Positions 50,736-59,235 of a stretch of 64,000 nt of DNA are shown here, piece after piece. Below the pieces are notes generated by a model. That model did not search any database, had not been told where the DNA came from, and worked only from the letters and a program-made list of their open reading frames with translations. This stretch comes from CAYJSJ01 sp964373065 (GTDB taxonomy: Bacteria; Patescibacteriota; Gracilibacteria; Peribacterales; Peribacteraceae): positions 33,182-97,181 of the forward strand of contig CAYJSJ010000001.1 in assembly GCA_964373065.1 (NCBI GenBank), given 5' to 3'. The translations under genes and the position numbers were made by a program. Numbering within the stretch: the stretch's first letter is position 1; every line of letters begins with the position of its first letter.

Positions 50736-51866
50736 TTAGGAGTGGTCGAAGTGCTTCTTCGCATATCCATCCGTCATGCCGGCAACATAATCTTTCACCG
50801 CTTCATGGAGTGGCGTTTTATGCAGCTTGATCAGTACTGCGATTTTTTCATTCGGGTTTTTATGCAGTGCTTCGCATATACCGGTGACGATCTGCTTACC
50901 TTCATCGGTGTACCGAAGGACATCCGGATGCAGATACATGTTTTGCCACAGGAAGCTGCGCAGCGTATCGAGCGAGGTTCGCATCTCGGTGGAAAAACGC
51001 ACAGGACGTTCGGCGCGTGCATAGACATCATCCAAGCTCTCGATTGTCTGCAGAGTGATCTGTCGTTCCGTCTCTGCATAGAGATCGCTCACCAGCGCAT
51101 CGATCAGTGCGCCGCGGAGCGATGTTCCGCGTTTCGATGCCGTACGTCGCAGAGTTTGAATGAGTGCAATCTCTTCCAAGTATTCAATGGCAAAGAGTTG
51201 CGCACGCAATCCGTCGTCGCAGTCGTGCCCCGTGTAGGCGATCTCATCGGCGATATTCACGATCTGTGCTTCGAGCGAAGGCCTCCGCGGCACCCGTACT
51301 TCCTTTGCTTCCTTAAAATCCTCTACATCCTCTACCTCCCCTCCATCAAACGGGGTGCGGTGTTTCAGCAGTCCTTCCAATACCTCCAGGTGCACGTTGA
51401 GCCCTGTATACAGCGACGAATGCCTTTCCAGAACCGTCACGACCCGTAGTGACTGCCTATTATGTTCAAATGACGATCTATGCGAACGCATCCAGGCATC
51501 CAATGCACCTTCTCCCGCGTGTCCAAAGGGTGGATGCCCGAGGTCGTGAGCGAGCGCGATGCTCTCGGCTAGGTCTTCATTGAGCCCGAGCGTCCTTGCC
51601 ATATCCCTGCTGATCTGCGCCACTTCCATGGTGTGAGTGAGGCGCGTGCGGTAATGATCACCTTCTCCGGCGATAAACACCTGTGTCTTTCCCTTCAATC
51701 GGCGAAAAGATCGGCTGTGAATGATGCGGTCACGATCGCGCTGAAAAGGGAATCGCGTCGCATCCGACACTTCTTCATATTCTGTTCCAAGTGTTCCTTC
51801 CGAGGGTACTGCGTAGGGGGCAAGAAGTTGATTAGCCTCTGTAAGACGTGCAGCGAGATTTTTCAC
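50736..51866 (-). CDS. dgt: Deoxyguanosinetriphosphate triphosphohydrolase-like HD protein
   Basis: A ~376-residue HD-domain dNTPase: RDRIIHSRSFRRLKGKTQVF, RTRLTHTMEVAQISR, LAHDLGHPPFGHAGE and the VNIADEIAYTGHDCDDGL block. It hydrolyses dNTPs to nucleoside and triphosphate. GTG 51866 is chosen: TATACT (51873-51878) ends 6 nt before it, while the longer frame (ATG 51911) crosses that promoter and a repeat. Confidence 0.9.
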   Translation of the reverse strand: MKNLAARLTEANQLLAPYAVPSEGTLGTEYEEVSDATRFPFQRDRDRIIHSRSFRRLKGKTQVFIAGEGDHYRTRLTHTMEVAQISRDMARTLGLNEDLAESIALAHDLGHPPFGHAGEGALDAWMRSHRSSFEHNRQSLRVVTVLERHSSLYTGLNVHLEVLEGLLKHRTPFDGGEVEDVEDFKEAKEVRVPRRPSLEAQIVNIADEIAYTGHDCDDGLRAQLFAIEYLEEIALIQTLRRTASKRGTSLRGALIDALVSDLYAETERQITLQTIESLDDVYARAERPVRFSTEMRTSLDTLRSFLWQNMYLHPDVLRYTDEGKQIVTGICEALHKNPNEKIAVLIKLHKTPLHEAVKDYVAGMTDGYAKKHFDHS

Positions 51867-51872
51867 ATGAGC

Positions 51873-51878
51873 AGTATA
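51873..51878 (-). promoter_or_regulatory. -10 element of dgt (leaderless GTG)
   Basis: TATACT on the minus strand, 6 nt from GTG 51866. Confidence 0.6.
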
Positions 51879-51911
51879 CGTGTTTGTCTCTTGTCTCTTG
51901 GGCACTTTCAC

Positions 51912-52284
51912 TTAAATATTCAAGAAAAACCCCACTCTCGCTGTGTGATCCGCAGTGAGTGAGGTGATCCGTGTACGGTATGTATCCGGGCGATCGTCGA
52001 GCAGGATACGCCTGTCCCCTTTGCATTAAGTGGGTGATCGCAACTTCGCACCACGATGCGAAGTGATTAGACCTCCCCGAGACAGCTGATTGAGAAGAAA
52101 CGTAACCGCTTCATAACGAATCGTCGAGATGCATCTATCGTAGGACTTACATTGGGCACTGTCCAAAATTCGGCCTTGCCTCGGCGCGTTGCAAACGGAT
52201 CAAGCAGCCATCTGTTAGCGCAAGCGCACGAGTAAGCAAACTTTTCATTTGGTCTGTCTTTCTTTACAAAATGTGGCTGCATGT
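51912..52284. other. Gene-free region with strong hairpins
   Basis: No convincing protein gene. GTATCC...GGATAC (51981-52008) and ACTTCGCA-CCACGA-TGCGAAGT (52042-52063) can form hairpins; an unidentified structured RNA is possible. I do not see tmRNA, SRP or 6S signatures. Confidence 0.35.
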
Positions 52285-52929
52285 TTAATGCAGTGTGCAG
52301 ATGAGAACATTACTTGCACCCGATTCCACATGTTCCTTATCCCCGCCACGATAGGTAAAATAACGTTCAGGGTGGCATCTTGTGCAGTCGGGGTGCCTGA
52401 CAATATTTCTTTGCAAAACGCCTGTGGCCTCAAATTGATCCGTTGCAGCTTTTTGGAGGTCGATCAGATCTTCATGAACATAGCGCGGATCGATTTCCTT
52501 ACGGAGTATATGCTCGTGGTCGGCAAATTCTGCACATCCAAGGCAGAGTGAGGGGCCGGCCCATACGAAGAGTTCAGAGCTAGATCCCCTATACGTATCT
52601 TGCCAAAGTTTCATAAAGGCTCCGATCGTATTCGCCAGAATGCCGCGCCACCCTACATGCAGTACGCCACAGACATGGTGAATGGGGTCATAGACGGCGA
52701 AATTTTGGCAATCGGCTGCGCGGATGATAAGGTGAAGGCCGATGCGATCGGTGAGGACTCCATCCGCTTTCTCGGTACTTTCCATGGAATCACGTGCGAT
52801 GATCGTGCGGTTACTGTGCACTTGCCAAAGCTGTACACAAGGATCGGGAATGGTACGGTCACCGTGTTTACCGAGAAACCGGACGTCGATGCGATGGTGG
52901 AATTGTTGGGGGAAGGGAGAGTGAAGCAT
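52285..52929 (-). CDS. pgeF: PgeF/YfiH family purine nucleoside phosphorylase (laccase-domain)
   Basis: A 214-residue protein of the former polyphenol oxidase family, now linked to peptidoglycan editing and purine nucleoside cleavage. It shows LWQVHSN, IRAADCQNFAVYD, GVLHVGWRGILANTIGAF and the WAGPSLCLGCAEF segment: the metal-binding His, Cys, His are in place. It is on the same strand as dgt, in a nucleotide-metabolism neighbourhood. Confidence 0.88.
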   Translation of the reverse strand: MLHSPFPQQFHHRIDVRFLGKHGDRTIPDPCVQLWQVHSNRTIIARDSMESTEKADGVLTDRIGLHLIIRAADCQNFAVYDPIHHVCGVLHVGWRGILANTIGAFMKLWQDTYRGSSSELFVWAGPSLCLGCAEFADHEHILRKEIDPRYVHEDLIDLQKAATDQFEATGVLQRNIVRHPDCTRCHPERYFTYRGGDKEHVESGASNVLICTLH

Positions 52930-53046
52930 AGAGAGTTGGCAGTTGGCAGTTGTCGGTTGTCAGTTATTAGCTTGAGTCGTGGAGGGATATACAATAGCAA
53001 TTGCGGGCAACTGACAACCTACAACCTACAACCAACAACCTACAAC
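52925..53046. repeat. Repeat clusters around pgeF/nnrD junction
   Basis: AGTTGGC/GGTTGTC heptamers (52932-52972) and CTACAAC heptamers (53017-53046) flank a short unique piece. The nnrD stop codon is in the second cluster. Confidence 0.85.
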
Positions 53047-53813
53047 CCGTGCAGCAACCGCGGAATCACCCCGATCACATCGAGCGCTGTGAAGGCATAT
53101 CCCTTTTCTTTGTAGAGCTCCTCCCCCGCGCGTTTCATAATCGCACACCCATCGCGTGCGGCATCCAGCGGCGCCATGCCCTGAGCAATGAGTCCGCCGA
53201 TCAGTCCTGCAAGCACGTCCCCCGTTCCCCCAGTTGTCAGCCCTGCATTGCCACCTTCCACGGCATCGGTGCTGTGGGGCCCGAAGATTCTATCCGTCGG
53301 ACCCTTCACCACGATCACCGCCTGGTATTCGTTTGCAATCGCTTGCAGATCGTTTTCGTCCACTGCCATGCGTTCGAGTTCTCCGAGGTGGGGCGTAAGA
53401 ACCGCTTGTCTGCCACGCACGAGCTCGAGTGTGTTTTTCTGGAGTGCTGTGGCATCCAGCACCATTGGCGTTGTGCAGGCTGCAATGATGTCCTCCAGCG
53501 CGAGGATACGCTCGCCGGTCTTTGCGATTCCCGAGCCGATCACCACGCAATCCAGTGGCGCTGTTAGTTCCAAAATCGGTTCAATGTCCGCATTCGTGAT
53601 GCAGTCTCCCTTAAACGGATGCACGAACGCATTCAGCATCCACTGTTTCGCAGTTTCCTCATGGCAACGGGGGAGGCAGAGACTGAGGGTATCAATTCCC
53701 GATGCCTCTGCAGCAAGCGCGTTCATGATAGGCGCGCCGTGGATCAACCTGCTGCCACCGACGATGGCGACTTTGCCATTGTCGCCTTTGTGAGATGCGG
53801 GATCGCGTTGCAT
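53040..53813 (-). CDS. nnrD: ADP/ATP-dependent NAD(P)HX dehydratase
   Basis: A 257-residue YjeF C-terminal/CARKD-type enzyme repairing hydrated NAD(P)H. It shows KVAIVGGSRLIHGAPIMNA, LTPHLGELERM, VIVVKGPTDRIF, and GGNAGLTTGGTGDVLAGLIGGL. The N-terminal epimerase domain is absent, as in stand-alone dehydratases. The stop lies in a CTACAAC repeat. Confidence 0.92.
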   Translation of the reverse strand: MQRDPASHKGDNGKVAIVGGSRLIHGAPIMNALAAEASGIDTLSLCLPRCHEETAKQWMLNAFVHPFKGDCITNADIEPILELTAPLDCVVIGSGIAKTGERILALEDIIAACTTPMVLDATALQKNTLELVRGRQAVLTPHLGELERMAVDENDLQAIANEYQAVIVVKGPTDRIFGPHSTDAVEGGNAGLTTGGTGDVLAGLIGGLIAQGMAPLDAARDGCAIMKRAGEELYKEKGYAFTALDVIGVIPRLLHGL

Positions 53814-53818
53814 TGCTT

Positions 53819-53852
53819 GGAATTATGAATTAAGAATTATGAATTATGAAGG
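53819..53852. repeat. Heptanucleotide repeat (GAATTAT)
   Basis: Three to four GAATTAT/GAATTAA units between the divergent genes nnrD and the CNNM gene. Confidence 0.85.
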
Positions 53853-53906
53853 GGTTTCTCGTCATTCCTAATTCAAAAATCGTTATTCTTCTCTACAATT
53901 CATGTC

Positions 53907-54884
53907 ATGACTGCCCTCATCTTCCTCATTGGTGTTATTCTTCTTCTCTCTGGCATGTTTTCCGGAGCAGAGGCGGCGCTTATAAGCCTGTCGCCCGCCG
54001 AAGTACTGGCGATTCGCGAGCGTCGTGCGTTTGGTGCAAAGCTTCTCAGTCGCGTGCATCGCCAACTCAATCGGACGGTGATCACCATCGTCATTTGGAA
54101 TAACGTCGTAAATATCGTCGGTTCCATCCTTGTCGGACAGATGGTGATAGCGCTCTACGGCAATGCGCTTCTTGCGATCATGACGACCGCTCTCACCTTC
54201 GGCATCATCGTATTTTCCGAAATTCTCCCGAAAGCGATAGGCATGCACTATGCGGAACGGGTCGGGTGCTATGCCGCTCCTCTCCTCTTGTTTCTTACCG
54301 TGCTCATGCTTCCGCTCATCGTTACACTGGAATGGCTGACGGGATTTTTTAAAAAAGGAGAGCGCAAAGTCGGAACCGAAGCGCAAATTCGCTCACTCGT
54401 GACGCTCGGCAGGCATGCCGGCCACATAGAGAGTGACGAAGGGCAGCTGATCCACAGAGCATTCATTCTCAACGACAAACATGCGCGTGATGTCATGACG
54501 CCGCTCAAGGATATCATCTGGGTTCCAGACACTGCGACCGTCCGCGAAGCGGCGGGGAGAGTCTTTAAAAATCCCTATTCACGCTATCCGGTCTTTGGCG
54601 CATCGGTCAATGACGTCGCGGGGATCGTGCTGAGTCACGATATTCTGGAAGCGCTTACCGAGGGCCGCGATGGCGATATGGTGGGCACCATCCTGCGGGA
54701 GGCTCTCGTCGTCGATGGGCATAAACGGTGCGACGCACTCATGGCGCTCTTCCGCGATAGAAGCATCCATCTTGCGATTGTTCAAGACAGCGAAAAACAT
54801 ACGTTGGGGCTTGTGACACTCGAAGACGTTTTAGAAGAACTGGTGGGGGAGATCGAAGATGAAAAAGATACGGATGAAAAATAG
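53907..54884 (+). CDS. CNNM/HlyC-CorC family membrane protein
   Basis: A 325-residue protein: DUF21/CNNM membrane domain with four helices (GMFSGAEAALISLSPAEV, WNNVVNIVGSILVG, FGIIVFSEILPKAIG) and a cytosolic CBS pair (VMTPLKDIIWVP...GIVLSHDILEAL and LVTLEDVLEELVGEI). It lacks the C-terminal CorC/HlyC transporter-associated domain. Likely Mg2+ or other cation transport or sensing. TACAAT ends 7 nt before ATG. Confidence 0.9.
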   Translation: MTALIFLIGVILLLSGMFSGAEAALISLSPAEVLAIRERRAFGAKLLSRVHRQLNRTVITIVIWNNVVNIVGSILVGQMVIALYGNALLAIMTTALTFGIIVFSEILPKAIGMHYAERVGCYAAPLLLFLTVLMLPLIVTLEWLTGFFKKGERKVGTEAQIRSLVTLGRHAGHIESDEGQLIHRAFILNDKHARDVMTPLKDIIWVPDTATVREAAGRVFKNPYSRYPVFGASVNDVAGIVLSHDILEALTEGRDGDMVGTILREALVVDGHKRCDALMALFRDRSIHLAIVQDSEKHTLGLVTLEDVLEELVGEIEDEKDTDEK

Positions 54885-54903
54885 CGGAGAGCTTTTACAT
54901 TTA

Positions 54904-54924
54904 CCTGCCTGTCCGGCAGGCAGG
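54904..54924. repeat. Short palindromic repeat, CCTGCC/GGCAGG family (4 of 4)
   Basis: CCTGCC-TGTCC-GGCAGG between convergent genes. Confidence 0.8.
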
Positions 54925-54928
54925 CATT

Positions 54929-56029
54929 CTACGTTCTACATTTCTCTATTTGCCTCATCATAGCCGCCCGAAACCTCTCCGAAGAAAACTTCCTCGCATG
55001 CTGCCGGATGTTCTTTGGATCAAGGTGCAGTGTTTCAAAGCGTGTTATTGCATCACAAACGGCATCCGCTGTTTGTTCTTCGAAGAAGATTCCCGTGACG
55101 CCATCCTCGATCGTATCGAGAACGCCCCCTTTGCCATAGGCGATCACGGGGGTGCCGCAGGCTTGGGCTTCCAGTGGGACGATTCCTGCGTCTTCCAGCG
55201 GCGCAAAGAGCAGTGCCTTTGCATTACCATAGAGCGAAGGCAGTTCGTCGTCCGGTACGAACCCGAGCATCTCCACGGTATCTCCGGCCATAGCGTTGAG
55301 TCGCGGAAAGTCCTGTCCGGTTCCTGCAATTTTCAAGGGAATTTTTTTGGTGTTCGCCGCTTCGATCAGGATATCAAAATGTTTGTAGGGGACGAGGCGG
55401 CCAATAGCGAGATAATAGGGGGTAGGGGGTAGGGGGTAGGGCTTGGGGAGCTGTTCTTGGAAGAATCGATCGCTGACGGGAGGATGAATCACGATACTTT
55501 CCCGGTTATAGATCCTCTTGATGCGTTCCTGCGTTGTTGCTGAATTTGCGATGAAGGTATCCACGCGTTTGGCGGTGGTGAGGTCCCATCGCCGAATGGA
55601 TTTCAGACGCTCTTTAATCACGTGTCGCAGCATGTGCGGTATGCGGAAATCTTCCAGATATTCCTCTTCCATCTCCCACGCATAGCGCATCGGCGTGTGG
55701 CAGTAGCAGATATGGTGCGCGTTACCGGGCGGCACGATACCCTTGCCTACGGCATGCGAGGAGCTGATGATTACGTCAAACCCTCTAAGGTCGATATCTT
55801 CTATTGTCTGCGGCATCCACGACAGAAGCCACTGGTGTTTTCCTGTGAGTGAGAACCATTTCTGCAAAGGCGTCGTGCGGATGTCGGCGTTCTCCAGAGG
55901 ACCGAGATTGTTGCGCTCTGCAACAGTCGTAAAGATCGGCGCGTCCGGCCAGAGTGCATGAAACTCCGCGATCACGTGTTCGGCACCCCCGTACACGGGA
56001 AGCCAGTCTGCAACGATGGCGATACGCAT
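54929..56029 (-). CDS. Glycosyltransferase family 4
   Basis: A 366-residue GT-B enzyme resembling mannosyltransferases of the WbaZ/MtfB kind: IVADWLPVYGGAEHVI, HHICYCHTPMRYAWE, TTAKRVDTFIANSATTQERI, YLAIGRLVPYKHFDILIEA, and the donor loop APLEDAGIVPLEAQACGTPVIAY. A Pro-rich insert (LPKPYPLPPTPYY) between the domains is encoded by heptamer GGGGGTA repeats. TAACAT ends 6 nt before the start. Confidence 0.92.
   Translation of the reverse strand: MRIAIVADWLPVYGGAEHVIAEFHALWPDAPIFTTVAERNNLGPLENADIRTTPLQKWFSLTGKHQWLLSWMPQTIEDIDLRGFDVIISSSHAVGKGIVPPGNAHHICYCHTPMRYAWEMEEEYLEDFRIPHMLRHVIKERLKSIRRWDLTTAKRVDTFIANSATTQERIKRIYNRESIVIHPPVSDRFFQEQLPKPYPLPPTPYYLAIGRLVPYKHFDILIEAANTKKIPLKIAGTGQDFPRLNAMAGDTVEMLGFVPDDELPSLYGNAKALLFAPLEDAGIVPLEAQACGTPVIAYGKGGVLDTIEDGVTGIFFEEQTADAVCDAITRFETLHLDPKNIRQHARKFSSERFRAAMMRQIEKCRT
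55419..55444. repeat. Heptanucleotide repeat (GGGGGTA) in the 54929 glycosyltransferase
   Basis: Three units of 7 nt inside the frame, in the interdomain linker. The gene is in frame in this assembly, but a one-unit change would break it. Confidence 0.88.
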
Positions 56030-56066
56030 ATATGAATGTTAGCGTGATCTCCTCTAAGATGCTTGT

Positions 56067-56978
56067 GTGCCCGTGCGAAAACCCCAGAGGCTTCCGAAGC
56101 GCTTTGCACGCCCCATTTCACCTGCAACGAAACGTTTTGTAAAAAAAAGAATGGATGTCCGTCGCAGGAAGCATGCCGGTGAGCGTTGGCGCAGGTTGGT
56201 GCGTCGCATGGGAGTCTCGTGGAAGTGGTTGCGTATGTCTCTGACACGATGGATGGCTATTGGCTGCGCCGTACTCGGCGCGCTCACGGTAGGATTCCTA
56301 CTCTTTTCACCTATCGTGGAAGTACGGGAGATTCAGGTGACAAGGGAATCACCGCGACTCGATATCGAACAGGTACAGCAGGCACTCGCACCGATATTCG
56401 GCAGACGTATGCTCTTCCTTTCCTCATTTGAGGTGATGAACTTGCTCAAGGAGAGTCTTCCGGATGTAAGCACCATCACAGTCAGGAAAATCTATCCGTC
56501 CATACTGCATGTAGCTCTTTCCCTGCACCCGCTCGTTGCAAAGCTGCACATCACCGATCCGGATGCGGAGCAGGCTGTATCGGGAACGGGGGGTACCGTT
56601 GATTACCTCACCGATCAGGGAATCTATGTTGTCACTGTTGCCGCGCAGAATACCGAGACATTACCTGCCATTACTCTTGTGGATTGGGGTGTGCGGCCAG
56701 AACCGGGAACCGTCCTCATAGATCCTTTCATGCTGGAGCGTATGAAAGCCGCTGAGCTGACCTTGCTTCGGCAATTTGGGCAGGAAGTGCAGGAGCGCAT
56801 TATTTTTGTGCGGTCACAGGAGTTTCATTTTCGCATTGCGGGCAGAGAGCTGTGGTTTGATCTGCGTTCTACGCTGAAGGAGCACATGGATCGGTATCGC
56901 ATATTTCTGCGTGATGCCGGAGGCTCTGCGCGTACGTACATCGATCTGCGAGTGGAAGACAGAGTAATGTTCCAATAG
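56067..56978 (+). CDS. ftsQ: Cell-division protein FtsQ/DivIB-like
   Basis: A 303-residue bitopic protein: basic cytoplasmic N-terminus, one membrane helix (WMAIGCAVLGALTVGFLLFS), and an extracytoplasmic POTRA domain starting IVEVREIQVTRESPRLD, followed by the FtsQ-type beta domain (VRKIYPSILHVALSLHPLVAKL). It acts in divisome assembly. GTG 56067 is supported by TAAGAT ending 6 nt upstream. Confidence 0.85.
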   Translation: MPVRKPQRLPKRFARPISPATKRFVKKRMDVRRRKHAGERWRRLVRRMGVSWKWLRMSLTRWMAIGCAVLGALTVGFLLFSPIVEVREIQVTRESPRLDIEQVQQALAPIFGRRMLFLSSFEVMNLLKESLPDVSTITVRKIYPSILHVALSLHPLVAKLHITDPDAEQAVSGTGGTVDYLTDQGIYVVTVAAQNTETLPAITLVDWGVRPEPGTVLIDPFMLERMKAAELTLLRQFGQEVQERIIFVRSQEFHFRIAGRELWFDLRSTLKEHMDRYRIFLRDAGGSARTYIDLRVEDRVMFQ

Positions 56979-57176
56979 GGCTTCGCGTGCACGCAGTGCG
57001 ATTCAAATACATTATGGAACGCAGTGTCAATTGTCATGCGTTTCCCTTGTTTCGGCGCATACCATGTGTGCAAGACCTTGTGACAAGCGAAACCGCTTGA
57101 CCCATGCAGAAAACTCTCTCTACAAAATTCAAAAGAACTCTTCTCGTTTAGCGATGAGCGTATTAGGCTGCACGAG

Positions 57177-58055
57177 ATGTACCGATCGCTGCTTACGGCA
57201 CTCCTCTTGGGAATGTTTCCGTCCATGAACGGCATGGCTACGGATGCCGCTGCTTTGCAGCGCGTCGTTGTGGAACCTCCGAGCGAACTGCTTTCCATAG
57301 ATGAACATCTCTCCGCTTCGGGTGTCATCATTTACGATGCCGGTACCGGACAGAAACTGTTTAGCAAGGATGCTAAGGTGCAACGGCCCATGGCGAGCCT
57401 GACGAAACTGATGACTGCGGTTCTTATTGCGGAGAACCATGCTATGGGAGAACGCGTGACAATACCGAAAAACGTTACGGATGTTGCGGGGAATATAGCG
57501 TATCTGCCGCCGGGAACCACGTTCACCGTCGGCGATCTGCTGTCTGCATTACTGATCAATTCGGCAAATGATGCTGCGACTACGCTTGCGCAGTACCACA
57601 GCGGTTCCGTACCGGCGTTCGTCGCTGCGATGAATGAACGCGCCCTCGCGCTCGGCATGACAGCAACATCATTCCGTAATCCAGCCGGACTCGATAATCC
57701 AGCACAGTGGTCCACGCCCCAAGATATTGCGTGGCTTACAATGTTTGCGCTTGGAAATCCCATCATCGCAGATCGTCTCTCGTCAGCAGGCGGTCGCATC
57801 GTGAGCCTGCAGGGTGATACAATCCAGCTGTACCACACCCATGCACTCATGCATGAAGCCGGCCCTGTGACAGCGGGAAAAACAGGAACGACGAACGAGG
57901 CAGGACAGTGTTTGATGTCGGTCGTGGATGAAGGAGGCAAAACGTATGTCGTGGTGCTCTTGAATTCGAATCAGCGGTACAAGGATATGCAGACTATTCT
58001 TGACGTCATCAATCGCAAACAAGGCTCTGTTGCTGCGCGTGGAAACGGTCAATAG
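57177..58055 (+). CDS. D-alanyl-D-alanine carboxypeptidase (peptidase S11)
   Basis: A 292-residue low-molecular-mass penicillin-binding protein trimming peptidoglycan stem peptides. Signal peptide, then ASLTKLMTA (SxxK nucleophile), SAND (SxN), and GKTGTTNEAG (KTG). It lacks the usual C-terminal amphipathic anchor domain. TAGGCT ends 7 nt before ATG. Confidence 0.94.
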   Translation: MYRSLLTALLLGMFPSMNGMATDAAALQRVVVEPPSELLSIDEHLSASGVIIYDAGTGQKLFSKDAKVQRPMASLTKLMTAVLIAENHAMGERVTIPKNVTDVAGNIAYLPPGTTFTVGDLLSALLINSANDAATTLAQYHSGSVPAFVAAMNERALALGMTATSFRNPAGLDNPAQWSTPQDIAWLTMFALGNPIIADRLSSAGGRIVSLQGDTIQLYHTHALMHEAGPVTAGKTGTTNEAGQCLMSVVDEGGKTYVVVLLNSNQRYKDMQTILDVINRKQGSVAARGNGQ

Positions 58056-58148
58056 TCATTTGTGCAGTTCTCTGTTCAATGTCGAATGACATGTATCCCA
58101 TCACCCATCCATCATCTGTTTTCTTGCTAGACTGTAGGGCATCTCCTC

Positions 58149-59192
58149 ATGACACCCGTTTCCCCACTTCATCGCTGGCTTTCAGGACGTGTGCGAAACA
58201 TATGTATTGTCGTTTTCGTGTTCGGTTCTTTCTTGCCGCCGTATGTTCCCAAAGTGGCACAAGCACCGCAGGAGTACGACCAAAATGCGCAACAATTTCT
58301 CTTGGTGGAAGACGGATTCATCAAAAAGACTTCTCCTCTCACGCGTCAGGGCGCCCGCAGGGCATATGCCAAGGGCACCATCCACACCGTGAAAGAAGGC
58401 GATAGTTTGGAACGCTTGTCGCGCTGGTACCCGGTATCTGTAGAGACGATTCGCTGGACGAATAATTTACAGGCGGGACAGCCCATCCGTCCGGGGGATG
58501 AACTCCTTATTCTGCCGGTGGACGGTGTATTCCATACGGTTTCCCGGGGTCAGACACTCTCGCGTATAGCGCAACTCTATGACATCGACATGGAAGCTAT
58601 CAAAAAACAGAACGAACTCGGAAGTGAATTCATCATGGCTGGGCAGCAGCTCATCATCCCCGGCGGACGTCCGATCGTGGAGAAAAAGATCCAGATTGTC
58701 ACGGTGGATACGTCTCCGGAAAAAGCTCCGTTACAGCCAGCAAAGAAACCGACGGTGGAACCCCCAAAGCAAAAGCCGCAGGAATTTACCGCAACTCCTA
58801 CACTCGGTGTGTTGCAGAAGCCTTGCAGTGCTACGTGTTACTATACGCAGGGGTTCCATAGCAGTCACTTCGCCGTAGATATGCAAGACCGTTCAGACGG
58901 CGCACTCGGCGGTCCGATTTTTGCCGCGGAGGAAGGTACGGTTATTCGGGCGGACTACGGGTGGAATAGCGGTTATGGCAACGTCATCGAGATCGATCAT
59001 GGTAACGGCCTCTTGACAGTCTACGGCCACAACAAGGAACTGCATGTGAAGGAAGGTGATATTGTCTTCCGTGGCCAGATCATGGGTTGGATGGGCAATA
59101 CAGGGCTCGTCTATGGGGCAACGGGCATTCACGTCCATTTCGAAGTGCGTGTGAACGGTGTGAAGAAGAATCCGAGGTTGTACTTGGAATGA
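58149..59192 (+). CDS. Secreted LysM-M23 endopeptidase
   Basis: A 347-residue exported wall hydrolase. After a signal/anchor segment come two LysM modules (HTVKEGDSLERLSRWYPVSVETI and HTVSRGQTLSRIAQLYDIDMEAI), a Pro/Lys linker, and an M23 domain with HFAVDM and GIHVHFEV Zn ligands. It continues the ftsQ/carboxypeptidase envelope cluster. TAGACT lies 15 nt before ATG. Confidence 0.93.
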   Translation: MTPVSPLHRWLSGRVRNICIVVFVFGSFLPPYVPKVAQAPQEYDQNAQQFLLVEDGFIKKTSPLTRQGARRAYAKGTIHTVKEGDSLERLSRWYPVSVETIRWTNNLQAGQPIRPGDELLILPVDGVFHTVSRGQTLSRIAQLYDIDMEAIKKQNELGSEFIMAGQQLIIPGGRPIVEKKIQIVTVDTSPEKAPLQPAKKPTVEPPKQKPQEFTATPTLGVLQKPCSATCYYTQGFHSSHFAVDMQDRSDGALGGPIFAAEEGTVIRADYGWNSGYGNVIEIDHGNGLLTVYGHNKELHVKEGDIVFRGQIMGWMGNTGLVYGATGIHVHFEVRVNGVKKNPRLYLE

Positions 59193-59235
59193 GTGTTCAG
59201 CACAAACGAAATAATGTCTGACACTGCTAGGGTGA

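Noticed and set aside
51912..52284. tmRNA, SRP RNA or 6S RNA
   Set aside because: No tRNA-like 3' end with TTCGA and CCA, no ALAA-type tag frame with stop, and no GGAAGCAGC SRP loop.
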